This document shows, in pieces, positions 8,843 through 17,416 of a DNA stretch of 64,000 nucleotides (positions within the stretch are counted from its first letter, which is position 1; every line of letters starts with the position of its first letter). The position numbers and the translations under genes are program-made. The notes under the pieces are model-generated. The model was given only the letters and a program-made list of their open reading frames with translations, ran no database searches and was not told the DNA's origin. Source of the stretch: Prescottella sp. R16 (lineage in GTDB: Bacteria > Actinomycetota > Actinomycetes > Mycobacteriales > Mycobacteriaceae); assembly GCF_030656875.1 (NCBI RefSeq), contig NZ_CP130943.1, forward strand, positions 682,001 through 746,000, in the 5' to 3' direction.

Positions 8843-9871
8843 TCAGGTGAGCAGGTCGTGGAGAACGTTCCGGTTCGTCGCGAAGTCGGGGACGGTGCGC
8901 GACTCTTCCGCTTCGGTGATGAGCCGGTACAGGGCCTGGTTGAACGGCACGTCGACGCCATGCTTCGCCGCTACCTCGAGGACCCGGCCGTTGATGAAGT
9001 CTCGTTCGGTCGGAATGCCTTTCCTGAGGTCCTGCAGCATGCTCGCTTCGGCGTGCGGATGCTGCATCAGGATGCGAACCAAGAACTCGGCGTTCTCGTC
9101 GTGTGCCTGCCCGCTCGCTTCGGTGAACCGTTCGGCGGGCCGGCCGAAGACGTCGTCGACCGTGATCCCGTGTGCCCAGCCGGTTCGGATCGACTCCTCG
9201 GCAACGCGAAGAGCGATCTCGATCAACGTGGGATCGTCGATGACCGGCGTCATGTCACAGCCGAGAGCGGCGGACAGACCGCTGAACATCGAATTGACGA
9301 CCAGCTTCGACCATTTCATTCCGGTGATGTTGCTCGAGATGGAGCATTGTCCGACGGCAGAGAGGATCTCGGCGATCTCGCCGATGCGCTCGCTGTGAGA
9401 GCCATCGAGTTCTCCGAGGTCGAAGGCGTGCGCGCGTGTCACTTCGAGGGTGCTGGAGAGCTCACACACCCCGGGCTCCCTCCAGATGGCGGCGAACTGA
9501 ACGTTGCCGGCAACCGTGCGTTCCACTCCGACGATCGAAGCGACCTTGTCCTCAGGTGTTCCGTTCTGGAGTGTGCACACGATGCTGTCGCTCGAGAGGA
9601 ACGGCGAGATGCTGGTGAGAGCGCTTTCCGTTGCCGTCTGCTTGGTCAGCAGGAAGACCAGGTCGTACACACCGTTCAGTTGATCAGGCAGCTTCGCATC
9701 GACAGGGATGACCCTGTCGAGTGCTCCGGTGATTCTCACACCGTTCTCGTTCATGGCATCGACATGGGCTCTGTTCGTGTCGATCAGCTCGATGTTCCTG
9801 CCCTGGTCGGCAATGAGCGCACCCGTGATGGCGCCCAGCGACCCGGCACCGACTACCGCGATTCGGTTCAT
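8843..9871 (-). CDS. Ketopantoate reductase-family (PanE/ApbA) oxidoreductase
   Basis: 342 residues. The Rossmann start MNRIAVVGAGSLGAITGALI and the segments LLTKQTAT, LQNGTPEDKV and NITGMKWSKLVVNSMFSGLSA (Lys and Asn of the PanE active site) place it in the 2-dehydropantoate 2-reductase family. AAGGAG stands 8 bases before ATG 9871. It sits inside a degradative operon with CoA-ester enzymes, so a role in pantothenate synthesis is unlikely; NADPH-dependent reduction of a 2-oxo acid intermediate is more plausible, but this is inference. Confidence 0.85.
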   Translation of the reverse strand: MNRIAVVGAGSLGAITGALIADQGRNIELIDTNRAHVDAMNENGVRITGALDRVIPVDAKLPDQLNGVYDLVFLLTKQTATESALTSISPFLSSDSIVCTLQNGTPEDKVASIVGVERTVAGNVQFAAIWREPGVCELSSTLEVTRAHAFDLGELDGSHSERIGEIAEILSAVGQCSISSNITGMKWSKLVVNSMFSGLSAALGCDMTPVIDDPTLIEIALRVAEESIRTGWAHGITVDDVFGRPAERFTEASGQAHDENAEFLVRILMQHPHAEASMLQDLRKGIPTERDFINGRVLEVAAKHGVDVPFNQALYRLITEAEESRTVPDFATNRNVLHDLLT

Positions 9872-9980
9872 GTCGTAACTCCTTGACTCTGGTCTGTCGG
9901 AGGGGGCCCTGTACAGCGCAGCCGCCAATAGCATTCGGTGACCCGGCCGATTCGCCGATCACAGGGCGGCATCGTGCCCG

Positions 9981-11594
9981 TCAGGCTTGGTAGACCGTGT
10001 CGCCGCCCACGACGGTGCGCAGGACGTGCAGTGCGGACAGATCGCCGACCGGGTCGGCCTGGTCCGGGTCGGTGAGGGGGTCGCCGTCGAGCACCACGAA
10101 ATCGGCCCACAATCCCGGTTCGATCCGCCCCTTGACGCCGTCCTCGCGGGTGATCCGAGCAGCCTCGCTGGTGTAGCCGGCAAGTGCCTGGCGGGTGCTG
10201 ACACGCTCCTGGGCACCGAGGACGTGGCCGTCGCGGGTGACGCGGTGTACCGCGGTGTTCATCGTGAACAGCGGATCGACGGGCGTGACGGGGCAGTCGC
10301 AGTGCAGCGCGTAGGGCAGCCCGGCGGCGGCGACCGACGCGACGGGGCTGATGCGCTCGCCGCGTCCGGGCCCGAGGTAGCGGTCGCGGTGCCGGTCTCC
10401 CCAGTAGTAGACGTGATTGACGAAGATCGACGCGGACACGCCGAGCTCGGTCATACGCCGGATCTGGTCGTCGCGCAGGGTCTGCACGTGCTCGAGGCGG
10501 TGCGCGACATCCTGTTCCGGGTGTGCGGCCCGGGCCTTCTCGATGGCATCGAGACACAGGTCGATGGCCCGGTCGCCGTTGGTGTGGATCGCCACCGACC
10601 GTCCTGCCCCATGGTTTTCGGCGACCAGACGGTCGAGGTCTCCGGACGCGATCGCCATCTCGCCACAATGACAACCGCCGAGGTCGTGGTACGGCTCCGT
10701 CAGCGCCGCGGTGTGCAGCTGGATGGACCCGTCGGAGACGAGCTTCACACCGCCGATCTCCAGATGTGGCGTGGCATCGCCGATGTCGTCCAGCTGGTCG
10801 GCGGCATCGGCGTGGAGATAGAGCCGGGCGCGCAACTGCAATCGGCCGTCCAGGTCGAGCCGGCGGTAGGCCGGGTACAGGTGCGCGGGGACGAGCAGAT
10901 CGTGGTAACTCGTGACGCCGACCTTCGCCATCTCGGCCTGCGCGCGCAGCATCGCGCGGCAGGCGCTCTCGAGGTCGGCCGACGGCATCAGTCCGCCGAA
11001 CATAGACATCGCGGGCAGCTCACGCAGCTCACCGGTGGGGGTACCGTCCTCGAAGCGGACGATGACGCCGCCCTCCGGGTCCGGGGTGTGCGCCTCGACA
11101 CCGGCCTCGGCCAGTGCCACGGAGTTGAGGTAGATGCCGTGGTTCGAGGTGTGCCGCACCATGATCGGGTGCCGGGTGGACGCTCGGTCGAGGTCCTGGG
11201 CGGTCAGTCCACGGTCCTCCGCGACGAGGGAGTCGTCGAAACCCCAGGCCTCGATCAGCGTGCCCTCGGGTGTCTCGGCAGCGCGTGCCGCCAGCGCGGC
11301 CACGACCGCGTCGACCGTGGGGCAGGCTCGGGTGGTCGCGTCGACACCGGCGAGCATCAGCCCCCACATCAGCGGGTGCAGATGCGTCTCGATGAAACCC
11401 GGCACGACGGTGGCTCCGCCGAGGTCGACGACCTCGGCGGTGTCACCGGCCAGCGCCAGGATCTCCGCGTCGGTACCCACGGCAACGAACCTCCCCGCCG
11501 CGCACGCCACGGCGGTCGGCGCAGTCGCGGCCGCCTCTCCCGCGGACATGGTGCGGACGACTCCGTTGACGAACACGCGGTCGGGGCCGGTCAT
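9981..11594 (-). CDS. YtcJ-like metal-dependent amidohydrolase
   Basis: 537 residues of the amidohydrolase_3 family. PGFIETHLHPLMWG carries the HxH metal motif; GGVKLVSDGSIQLHTAAL, AIHTNGDRAID and RLEHVQTL hold the Lys/His/His positions of the barrel, and the C-terminus (EPGLWADFVVLDGDPLTDP) rebuilds the small beta domain. GGAGAAG precedes ATG 11594. It would hydrolyse an amide, cyclic amide or ester. It is 30 bases downstream of the thiolase-like gene in the same operon; substrate unknown. Confidence 0.9.
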   Translation of the reverse strand: MTGPDRVFVNGVVRTMSAGEAAATAPTAVACAAGRFVAVGTDAEILALAGDTAEVVDLGGATVVPGFIETHLHPLMWGLMLAGVDATTRACPTVDAVVAALAARAAETPEGTLIEAWGFDDSLVAEDRGLTAQDLDRASTRHPIMVRHTSNHGIYLNSVALAEAGVEAHTPDPEGGVIVRFEDGTPTGELRELPAMSMFGGLMPSADLESACRAMLRAQAEMAKVGVTSYHDLLVPAHLYPAYRRLDLDGRLQLRARLYLHADAADQLDDIGDATPHLEIGGVKLVSDGSIQLHTAALTEPYHDLGGCHCGEMAIASGDLDRLVAENHGAGRSVAIHTNGDRAIDLCLDAIEKARAAHPEQDVAHRLEHVQTLRDDQIRRMTELGVSASIFVNHVYYWGDRHRDRYLGPGRGERISPVASVAAAGLPYALHCDCPVTPVDPLFTMNTAVHRVTRDGHVLGAQERVSTRQALAGYTSEAARITREDGVKGRIEPGLWADFVVLDGDPLTDPDQADPVGDLSALHVLRTVVGGDTVYQA

Positions 11595-11624
11595 TGTTTC
11601 ACTTCTCCGTTCGTTGGGGCGTTT

Positions 11625-12755
11625 CTAGTCGTCGCCGACCATGATGTGCGCGTAGTTCACGCCACCGGCCCCGATCATGTGCGCGAAACCGATCCGGGCG
11701 TTCGGGTGCTGGCGCTCGCCGGACTGCCCGCGAATCTGCTGGACGATCTCGACGAACTGCGACATGCCGGTTGCGCCGCCGGGATGGCCGCGGCCGATGA
11801 GGCCGCCACTGGGGCTGACCGCGACACGGCCGCCGATGTGGAAGTCCCCGTCGGCCATTGCGATGGACGCCTTGCCTTCGGGTGCGAGACCCAGATCCTC
11901 GATGTACTGCAGCTCCTCGACGCTGAACGCCTCGTGCACTTCGACGACGTCGAGCTGGTCCGGCGTGATACCGGACTGCGCGAAGGCCTTCGCCGAGGTC
12001 CGCTTGGTGACCGTCAGATCCGGCATGAATGCGCCCGCGCTGTGCCACCTGTCGGATTCGGCGACCGCGGCGGCGATCCGGACCGCGCGGACTCCGTTCG
12101 AGGGCTTTCGGCTCGTGATGATCGCGGCTGCCGCGCCGTCGCCGATCGGGCAGGATTCGACTCGGCGCAGGGGGTCCACCAGCATCGGGGAGGCCCGGAG
12201 CTCGTCCATGGTGAGGGCCTTGCTGCGCTGCGCCATCGGGTTACGGCTGGCGTTGTACAGGTTCTTCTCCACCACGAGCAGACCGGCATCGGCGGACTCG
12301 CCGTATCGGTGCATGCGCGCCTGCTTCATCAACGCGAACGGCACCGCGGGCACGGACATGCCGGACACCGAGATCAGGTCCGGATCGCGTTCCTCCTCGG
12401 CGGCGCGGCTCATCAGGAGGGCGCCGAGACTGCCGATGCCGACCACCGCCGCAGTCTCGACCATGCCGGACGCGACGGCATACCGGGCCTGCTCGAAAGC
12501 GGCAGTGCCTGTGGCAGAGGCATTTTCGATGGCATACGTCGGGATGCCGGTCCAGCCCATCTCGTGGAGAACCGAGGGTGCCGCCGACATGTCCGTGCCG
12601 ATGGCGCCGACGACGAGTACGCCGACCTCGTTCCAGTCCAGGCCCGAGTCGGCGAGCGCGACTCCGAGTGCCTGCCCACCCTGGAGAGGGGCTGGGGTCG
12701 TGGTCTGCGAGACGATAGGGGTCATGCCGACGCCTGCGATGTAGGTCTCACGCAT
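11625..12755 (-). CDS. Thiolase-like (SCP-2 type) protein lacking the nucleophilic Cys
   Basis: 376 residues with thiolase fold. The position normally filled by the catalytic Cys reads ENAS80ATGTAAFEQA, i.e. Ser instead of Cys. HEAF replaces the usual NEAF, GRGHPGGATG keeps the His, and the C-terminal Cys block is replaced by AHMIGAGG. This combination suggests non-thiolytic chemistry such as the retro-aldol reaction of Ltp2. AAGGAGG precedes ATG 12755. It overlaps by eight bases the gene for a separate zinc-ribbon DUF35 protein, the usual partner of such enzymes. Confidence 0.88.
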   Translation of the reverse strand: MRETYIAGVGMTPIVSQTTTPAPLQGGQALGVALADSGLDWNEVGVLVVGAIGTDMSAAPSVLHEMGWTGIPTYAIENASATGTAAFEQARYAVASGMVETAAVVGIGSLGALLMSRAAEEERDPDLISVSGMSVPAVPFALMKQARMHRYGESADAGLLVVEKNLYNASRNPMAQRSKALTMDELRASPMLVDPLRRVESCPIGDGAAAAIITSRKPSNGVRAVRIAAAVAESDRWHSAGAFMPDLTVTKRTSAKAFAQSGITPDQLDVVEVHEAFSVEELQYIEDLGLAPEGKASIAMADGDFHIGGRVAVSPSGGLIGRGHPGGATGMSQFVEIVQQIRGQSGERQHPNARIGFAHMIGAGGVNYAHIMVGDD

Positions 12756-13131
12756 CGGAGTCCTCCTTGCCGAAGCCGTAGGTGGTGAACAGGTTGTCGT
12801 CGGAGCCGACGACGCGAGGCACCACGGCGACCTCGTCGCCGATACGCACCCCGTCTGCGCTGACACCGAGGATTTCGATTCCGCTGTCTGCCAGTCGAAC
12901 CTGCGCGATGTGCACCGGGGGCTGCATGCCGGCGATGGGGAACATCGCGGTGGAATGGGATACGACGGTCCCGTTTCCGGTGAGGTCGACGAGGTCGGCG
13001 GGGGCGTAGCAGTTCGCGCAGCGGTCGCGGGAGGGGAAGCTCACGGTGTCGCAGCGGGTGCAGCGGGCGCCGAGAAGGGTGACGCCGGCGTCGTCGCAGC
13101 GCAGCGCGGCGGTGTCGAATGATGGATGCAT
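12748..13131 (-). CDS. Zinc-ribbon DUF35 OB-fold protein, partner of thiolase-like enzyme
   Basis: 127 residues from ATG 13131. ARCTRCDTVSFPSRDRCANC contains two CxxC knuckles, followed by an OB-fold (NGTVVSHSTAMFPIAG ... VRIGDEVAVVP). Such proteins bind SCP-2-type thiolases and are often required for their activity. The gene overlaps the thiolase-like gene by eight bases. A GTG at 13191 overlapping the ligase stop would add 20 residues; neither start has a strong ribosome site, so the start is uncertain. Confidence 0.87.
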   Translation of the reverse strand: MHPSFDTAALRCDDAGVTLLGARCTRCDTVSFPSRDRCANCYAPADLVDLTGNGTVVSHSTAMFPIAGMQPPVHIAQVRLADSGIEILGVSADGVRIGDEVAVVPRVVGSDDNLFTTYGFGKEDSDA

Positions 13132-13183
13132 GTCAATTCGTTTCGTCTCTTGCGTGTGTGTCGATCGGAGGCCGTCCTGCGGG

Positions 13184-14752
13184 TCAGACACGGCGTTTCT
13201 GATCCGTCCAGTACAGCTCGCGGAGGTTCTTCTTGAGGACCTTGCCGTTGACGCTGCGGGGCAGGCGCTCGATGAGGTCGACCCGCTTCGGGGTGCGCAC
13301 GGAGCCGAGCTTCTCGCGGCACAGGTCGATCAGCTCGGCGATGTCGATGTCGGTGTCGGGCTTGAGTTCGACGACGGCGGTGACGGCCTCACCCCACTTG
13401 TCGTCGGGGACTCCGATCACGGCACAGTCCTGGACCGCGGGGTGTGACCAGATGACCTGTTCGACCTCGGCCGGGAACACGTTGAAGCCGCCGGAGATGA
13501 TCATGTCCTTCTTGCGGTCGGTCAGCGTCAGGTATCCGCGGTCGTCGAGGAAGCCGATATCGCCGGTGTGCAGCCAGCCGTCGCGGATTGCCTCGGCCGT
13601 GGCCTCCGGATTGTTGTAGTAGCCCCTCATGACGAGGTCGCCCCGCACACAGATCTCGCCGTGCGTGCCGGCGGGGACCGGCTTGTCCTCGTCGTCGCGG
13701 ATCTCGATCTTGACCAGTGGGAAGGGGCGTCCGCAGCTGAGCAGGCGGGCGTCGTCGGCGATCTCGCCGTCGACGAAATGCTCCTCCGGGCGCAGGAACG
13801 CGATGGAGCCGGGGGCCTCGGTCTGGCCGAAGCACTCGATCATGACCGGGCCGAACAGGCCGATGGCCTGGCGCAGCTTCTCCACGGACATCGGCGCCGA
13901 GCCGTACAGGAAGTAGCGCAGGGATTTCAGGTTGTGATCGGTCAGGCCGGGGGTCTCGATGAGGCGGTAGATCACAGTCGGCGGTAGGAACAGGTCGGTG
14001 ACGCCGAACCGGTCGATGGCGTCGAGCAGCGCGGCGGGGTCGGGTCGGCCCAGCACGACGACGCAGCCGCCGCGGGCGCTGGCGGGCAGGGTGAGGATGC
14101 CCGCGGAGTGGGTCATGGGGGCGGCGGCGAGGTTCACCACCGGTTCGTCGGCCCGGTAGTGCAGGGCCATCATCATCTGCGTGATACAGGTCCCGAAGCT
14201 GCGGTGAGTGTTCATGACGCCCTTGGGCAGGCCCGTCGTGCCGCCGGTGGGTGAGATCACGGCGAGGGAGTCCTGCGGGACATCGACACGCGGCCGGGTG
14301 GCCGGAGCATCGCCGAGCCAGTCCTGCAGCGGCGTGGCGTAAGGGCGGGCTCCGTCGCCTTCTCCGTCGAGGCAGATGTACGTGATGCCGTCGCCGACTG
14401 CCGCATGGATCTCGTCGACCGCCGCGGCCTTCGACGGGTGGTAGAACAGCACCTCGCAGTCGAACCGCTGGATGAAACCGATGCTGTCGGCGGTCGGACT
14501 GTTCGGATTCAGCGGGACCCAGGCGCCGCCGACACGCCAGGCGCCGATGACACACAGCCAGGCGGCCGGGTCGTTCGGGGCGAGCACGGCGATCTTCGTC
14601 TCGAGTTCGATCCCGTCCCGCAGCAGCGCGTTGGACACCCGGCAGGACAGCTCGCCGGCCTCCTGGAAGGTCCACTCGGCGTCGCCGTAGCGGTAGGCCA
14701 CTGCCTCCGGACTGATGTTCCATCCCTGATCGAAGTAGTCCGACAGAGCCAT
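13184..14752 (-). CDS. Acyl-CoA synthetase (AMP-forming)
   Basis: 522 residues of the ANL superfamily. SPTGGTTGLPKGVMN is the phosphate loop, YGSAPMSVEKL and FGQTEAPG the adenylate-binding motifs, WLHTGDIGFLDDRGYL the Asp motif, and RKKDMIISGGFNVFPAEVE the hinge; Lys in SVNGKVLKKNLRE is the adenylation lysine. AAAGGACG precedes ATG 14752. It would activate an imported carboxylic acid to its CoA ester. It is the first gene of the six-gene minus-strand operon and is divergent from an MFS acid transporter. Confidence 0.92.
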   Translation of the reverse strand: MALSDYFDQGWNISPEAVAYRYGDAEWTFQEAGELSCRVSNALLRDGIELETKIAVLAPNDPAAWLCVIGAWRVGGAWVPLNPNSPTADSIGFIQRFDCEVLFYHPSKAAAVDEIHAAVGDGITYICLDGEGDGARPYATPLQDWLGDAPATRPRVDVPQDSLAVISPTGGTTGLPKGVMNTHRSFGTCITQMMMALHYRADEPVVNLAAAPMTHSAGILTLPASARGGCVVVLGRPDPAALLDAIDRFGVTDLFLPPTVIYRLIETPGLTDHNLKSLRYFLYGSAPMSVEKLRQAIGLFGPVMIECFGQTEAPGSIAFLRPEEHFVDGEIADDARLLSCGRPFPLVKIEIRDDEDKPVPAGTHGEICVRGDLVMRGYYNNPEATAEAIRDGWLHTGDIGFLDDRGYLTLTDRKKDMIISGGFNVFPAEVEQVIWSHPAVQDCAVIGVPDDKWGEAVTAVVELKPDTDIDIAELIDLCREKLGSVRTPKRVDLIERLPRSVNGKVLKKNLRELYWTDQKRRV

Positions 14753-15094
14753 GCTGGTCGTCCTTTCCATCCTGCCCATCGAGGACACGGCGGGGTCGTT
14801 TCGGAGAGGTGATCCCACGTCGGCGCAGTGGGTGTGACGGCCGTCTCAGGTCATCGTCATGCAATTTAAACTACATGTCTTTAAGTTTGTTCAGCTGGTG
14901 ATGCAGATCACACTTCGAGATCAACGGTGCAGTATGGCGAGTGTTTGGCCATTGACCAGAAAACTGACCTCCATTAAGTTTTCGTGTGACTGCCGACACA
15001 GTACCGGATGTCGGGTCGCCACGCTCCTCGACCTTGACCGGCTGCCCCCGGCCCGCAGCGCCGGTCTCAGCCTCTCCCTCACGTTAGGAATCTC
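14753..15094. promoter_or_regulatory. Divergent intergenic region, ligase operon / MFS transporter
   Basis: 342 bases without a convincing gene. An AT-rich island at 14860-14890 contains the inverted repeat AAACT-N11-AGTTT (14868-14888), a candidate regulator site for the TetR protein encoded at 16488-17114. GTTAGGA stands just before the transporter ATG. Confidence 0.5.
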
Positions 15095-16429
15095 ATGCCT
15101 ACAGCGCGTGAGCTGATCGACTCCTCGTCGATCGGCCGACTTCAGATCCGTGTGATCCTTCTGTGTGCCCTGGCCGCGATGGCGGAGGGGTACGACATCC
15201 TCTCGATTTCCTTGGCGGTGTTGCCGATCACCGACGACTGGGGGATCTCGGGCACCGAGTCCGGCCTGTTGTTCAGTGCGGGGTTGGTGGGAATGGCGGT
15301 GGGTTCCATCGCGCTCGGCCCGGTCGGCGACCGCTACGGGCGGCGACCCCTGCTGATCGGATCGTTGGTGGTGATCACCGTGGGCATGGCGCTCTCGGCC
15401 GTGGCAGGGGACGTCACCCAGCTCGCACTGCTGCGCCTGCTGACCGGTCTCGGCATGGGCGGGATCATCCCCAGCCTGCCGGTGATCGTCAGCGAGTTCT
15501 CCCCGACGCGGAAGCGCCCGACCTTCATCGCCATGTTCGGTACCGGGATCCCGCTCGGAGGACTGCTCGGCGGCGCCGCGGCGGCGATGCTGCTGAACCA
15601 CTACAGCTGGCATTCCGTGTTCTGGCTCGGTGCGGTCCTGACCGGCGTCATCGCACTCGTCGCCTACCTGTCCATCCCCGAATCGCCGGATTACCTCGAG
15701 TCCAAGGGGACCGAGTCCGCGCGCACGCGGCTCGACGAGCTGATCCGGAAGATGAACCTGCAGCCGGCCGCCACAAGGGCCGCCGCTCCGGCGGCGGCGC
15801 CCTCCGGCGCGGGGACCGCGGCGCTGAAGTCATGGGCGATCGTCATCACTTGCCTGGTGTTCTTCCTGGTCAACTCCATTTACTTCTTCGGTAACTCGTG
15901 GACTCCGAAGCTCCTCACGCTGGCCGGTCTGTCGCAGGGCGAGGGCATCAGCGGTGCTCTGCTGTTCTCGCTCGGCGGTGTGATCGGCAACCTGATCTTC
16001 GCCGTGCTCGCGATCCGGTTCACCGCGATGTGGGTCGCCTGCGGTTTCGCGTTGGGCGGCTCGGCGCTGTTCTGTTTCATGTCGCTGATCTCGACGCAGC
16101 TCGGCCCGGTCCTGGTGTCCACGGCGCTGCTCGGTGTCTGCCTGATGGCAACCTTCACCGGCCTGTACGTCATGGTGCCGGTGCTCTTCCGCCCGGAGGC
16201 TCGGGTCTCGGCGATGGGCATCGCCGCGGGTCTCGGACGCGTCGGCAGCATCGCCACCCCGATGGTGGTGGGCTGGCTGGTCGACGCGAACTGGGCCACC
16301 AGCTCGATCTTCATGGTGTTCGTGATCCCGGCGGCGCTCGCGGCGCTCGGAATCGGCTACGCCCAGGTCCGTAACAATCGAACTGTGGCCACGGCCGGCG
16401 ACTCCGACAAGATACTGGCCTCGGCCTAG
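15095..16429 (+). CDS. MFS transporter, aromatic-acid:H+ symporter-like
   Basis: 444 residues with about 12 hydrophobic helices. The N-terminus RVILLCALAAMAEGYDILSI carries the acidic Asp of helix 1 typical of AAHS transporters (usual form DGYD/DGFD), and GPVGDRYGRRPLLIG is the MFS signature loop. The central loop (about 205-250) is Ala/Pro-rich. Divergent from the acyl-CoA ligase operon, it probably imports the acid that the ligase activates. Substrate not known. Confidence 0.85.
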   Translation: MPTARELIDSSSIGRLQIRVILLCALAAMAEGYDILSISLAVLPITDDWGISGTESGLLFSAGLVGMAVGSIALGPVGDRYGRRPLLIGSLVVITVGMALSAVAGDVTQLALLRLLTGLGMGGIIPSLPVIVSEFSPTRKRPTFIAMFGTGIPLGGLLGGAAAAMLLNHYSWHSVFWLGAVLTGVIALVAYLSIPESPDYLESKGTESARTRLDELIRKMNLQPAATRAAAPAAAPSGAGTAALKSWAIVITCLVFFLVNSIYFFGNSWTPKLLTLAGLSQGEGISGALLFSLGGVIGNLIFAVLAIRFTAMWVACGFALGGSALFCFMSLISTQLGPVLVSTALLGVCLMATFTGLYVMVPVLFRPEARVSAMGIAAGLGRVGSIATPMVVGWLVDANWATSSIFMVFVIPAALAALGIGYAQVRNNRTVATAGDSDKILASA

Positions 16430-16487
16430 CGTCGGGACAGGAGACCGGTTGCCTCGGCGGAGGCAGATGTTGCTGCCCGACGGTGCG

Positions 16488-17114
16488 TCAGCCCACCCGG
16501 TTCTCGTGCGTCACACCGAACAGGAAGTTCCGCATCATCTGCTCGTAGAGCTGACGCGGAGTGGACTGGTTCGATTCCAGCGCAGCGCTGAGGACCGGGT
16601 GCTCGGCCGCGTTGACATTGGCGAAGACCGCGGCCTGCTGCGACTCCGGGCGCATCGCTTCCGCCACGATGGCGCCAAGCGTGAGCTTCTCCACGCCGTT
16701 GAGGATCGGAACGTGCAGCTGGGTCGGGACGCCGGACTCCTCGAGATAGATGGCAGTTTCTTCCCACATGTCGGTGACGATGTCGGCGGGAAGGAACTGC
16801 AGCAGCACCGCTGCCGCCTTACGGTGCCGCAGGACAGCTTTACGAAAGTTCAAGCCGTAGGCGACGATCCAGTCCTGCCATTGTCCCGATGCCGGCCTCC
16901 GCGGGATGCGCGTCTGCAAGACGATGGCGCGTGCCACCTCGGCGAGGATTTCCGATTTATCGGCGAAGTGGTGATAGAGCGCGGGAGCGGTGACGCCGAG
17001 GCTCCGCGCGAGGCGCGGCAGGCTGAACGCTTCCAAGCCCTCGCCGTCGATGATCTCGAGCGCCGCGGCCACAGCACCGTCTCGGTTGATCAACGGCTTG
17101 GACGGTCGAGCCAT
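16488..17114 (-). CDS. TetR-family regulator
   Basis: 208 residues. The N-terminal helix-turn-helix is GLEAFSLPRLARSLGVTAPALYHHFADKSEI, followed by an alpha-helical ligand domain. GAGGAG precedes ATG 17114. It is convergent with the MFS transporter and likely controls the transporter/ligase divergent promoter; target inferred from position only. Confidence 0.88.
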   Translation of the reverse strand: MARPSKPLINRDGAVAAALEIIDGEGLEAFSLPRLARSLGVTAPALYHHFADKSEILAEVARAIVLQTRIPRRPASGQWQDWIVAYGLNFRKAVLRHRKAAAVLLQFLPADIVTDMWEETAIYLEESGVPTQLHVPILNGVEKLTLGAIVAEAMRPESQQAAVFANVNAAEHPVLSAALESNQSTPRQLYEQMMRNFLFGVTHENRVG

Positions 17115-17416
17115 GGCCCGGGATCTCCTCTGGTCGGTATCGGGATTCCGCGGCAGGTTCGCGACGGCGGTCTCGGCGATCGTACAAGCCGTGAGCGCGG
17201 CGATGGCATCGAAGCACGGCATCCGTCGCTGGTCGCAGAACCACGACACGTGGCGTCCGAGGAGGCAGGGCAGCGGTGAAATCGTCTCACGTGACCCTGC
17301 GGGGAAACAGGCGTCGACCCGGGGAGAGAGGACGCGGGTCCCGTTCGGCTTCGGATGTGCTGTTCGCACTTTCGTCCTGCCGAGCGAGACCCGCGCCCGT
17401 TGCTACCGATGTACGC
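17115..17416. other. Intergenic region with hairpin at 17334-17394
   Basis: About 300 bases between the TetR gene start and the sulfatase end. No credible gene was found. GCGGGTC at 17334-17340 pairs with GACCCGC at 17388-17394, with further partial pairing inside (CGTTCGG / CCGAGCG), consistent with a terminator for the sulfatase on the minus strand. The rest shows nothing I can name. Confidence 0.45.

Noticed and set aside
8843..9871. Pantothenate synthesis role for the PanE-family gene
   Set aside because: It is embedded in a degradative CoA operon and has no panB/panC neighbours.
9987..12788. 933-codon open frame on the plus strand
   Set aside because: Antisense to the amidohydrolase and thiolase-like genes; no motifs, composition typical of a shadow frame.
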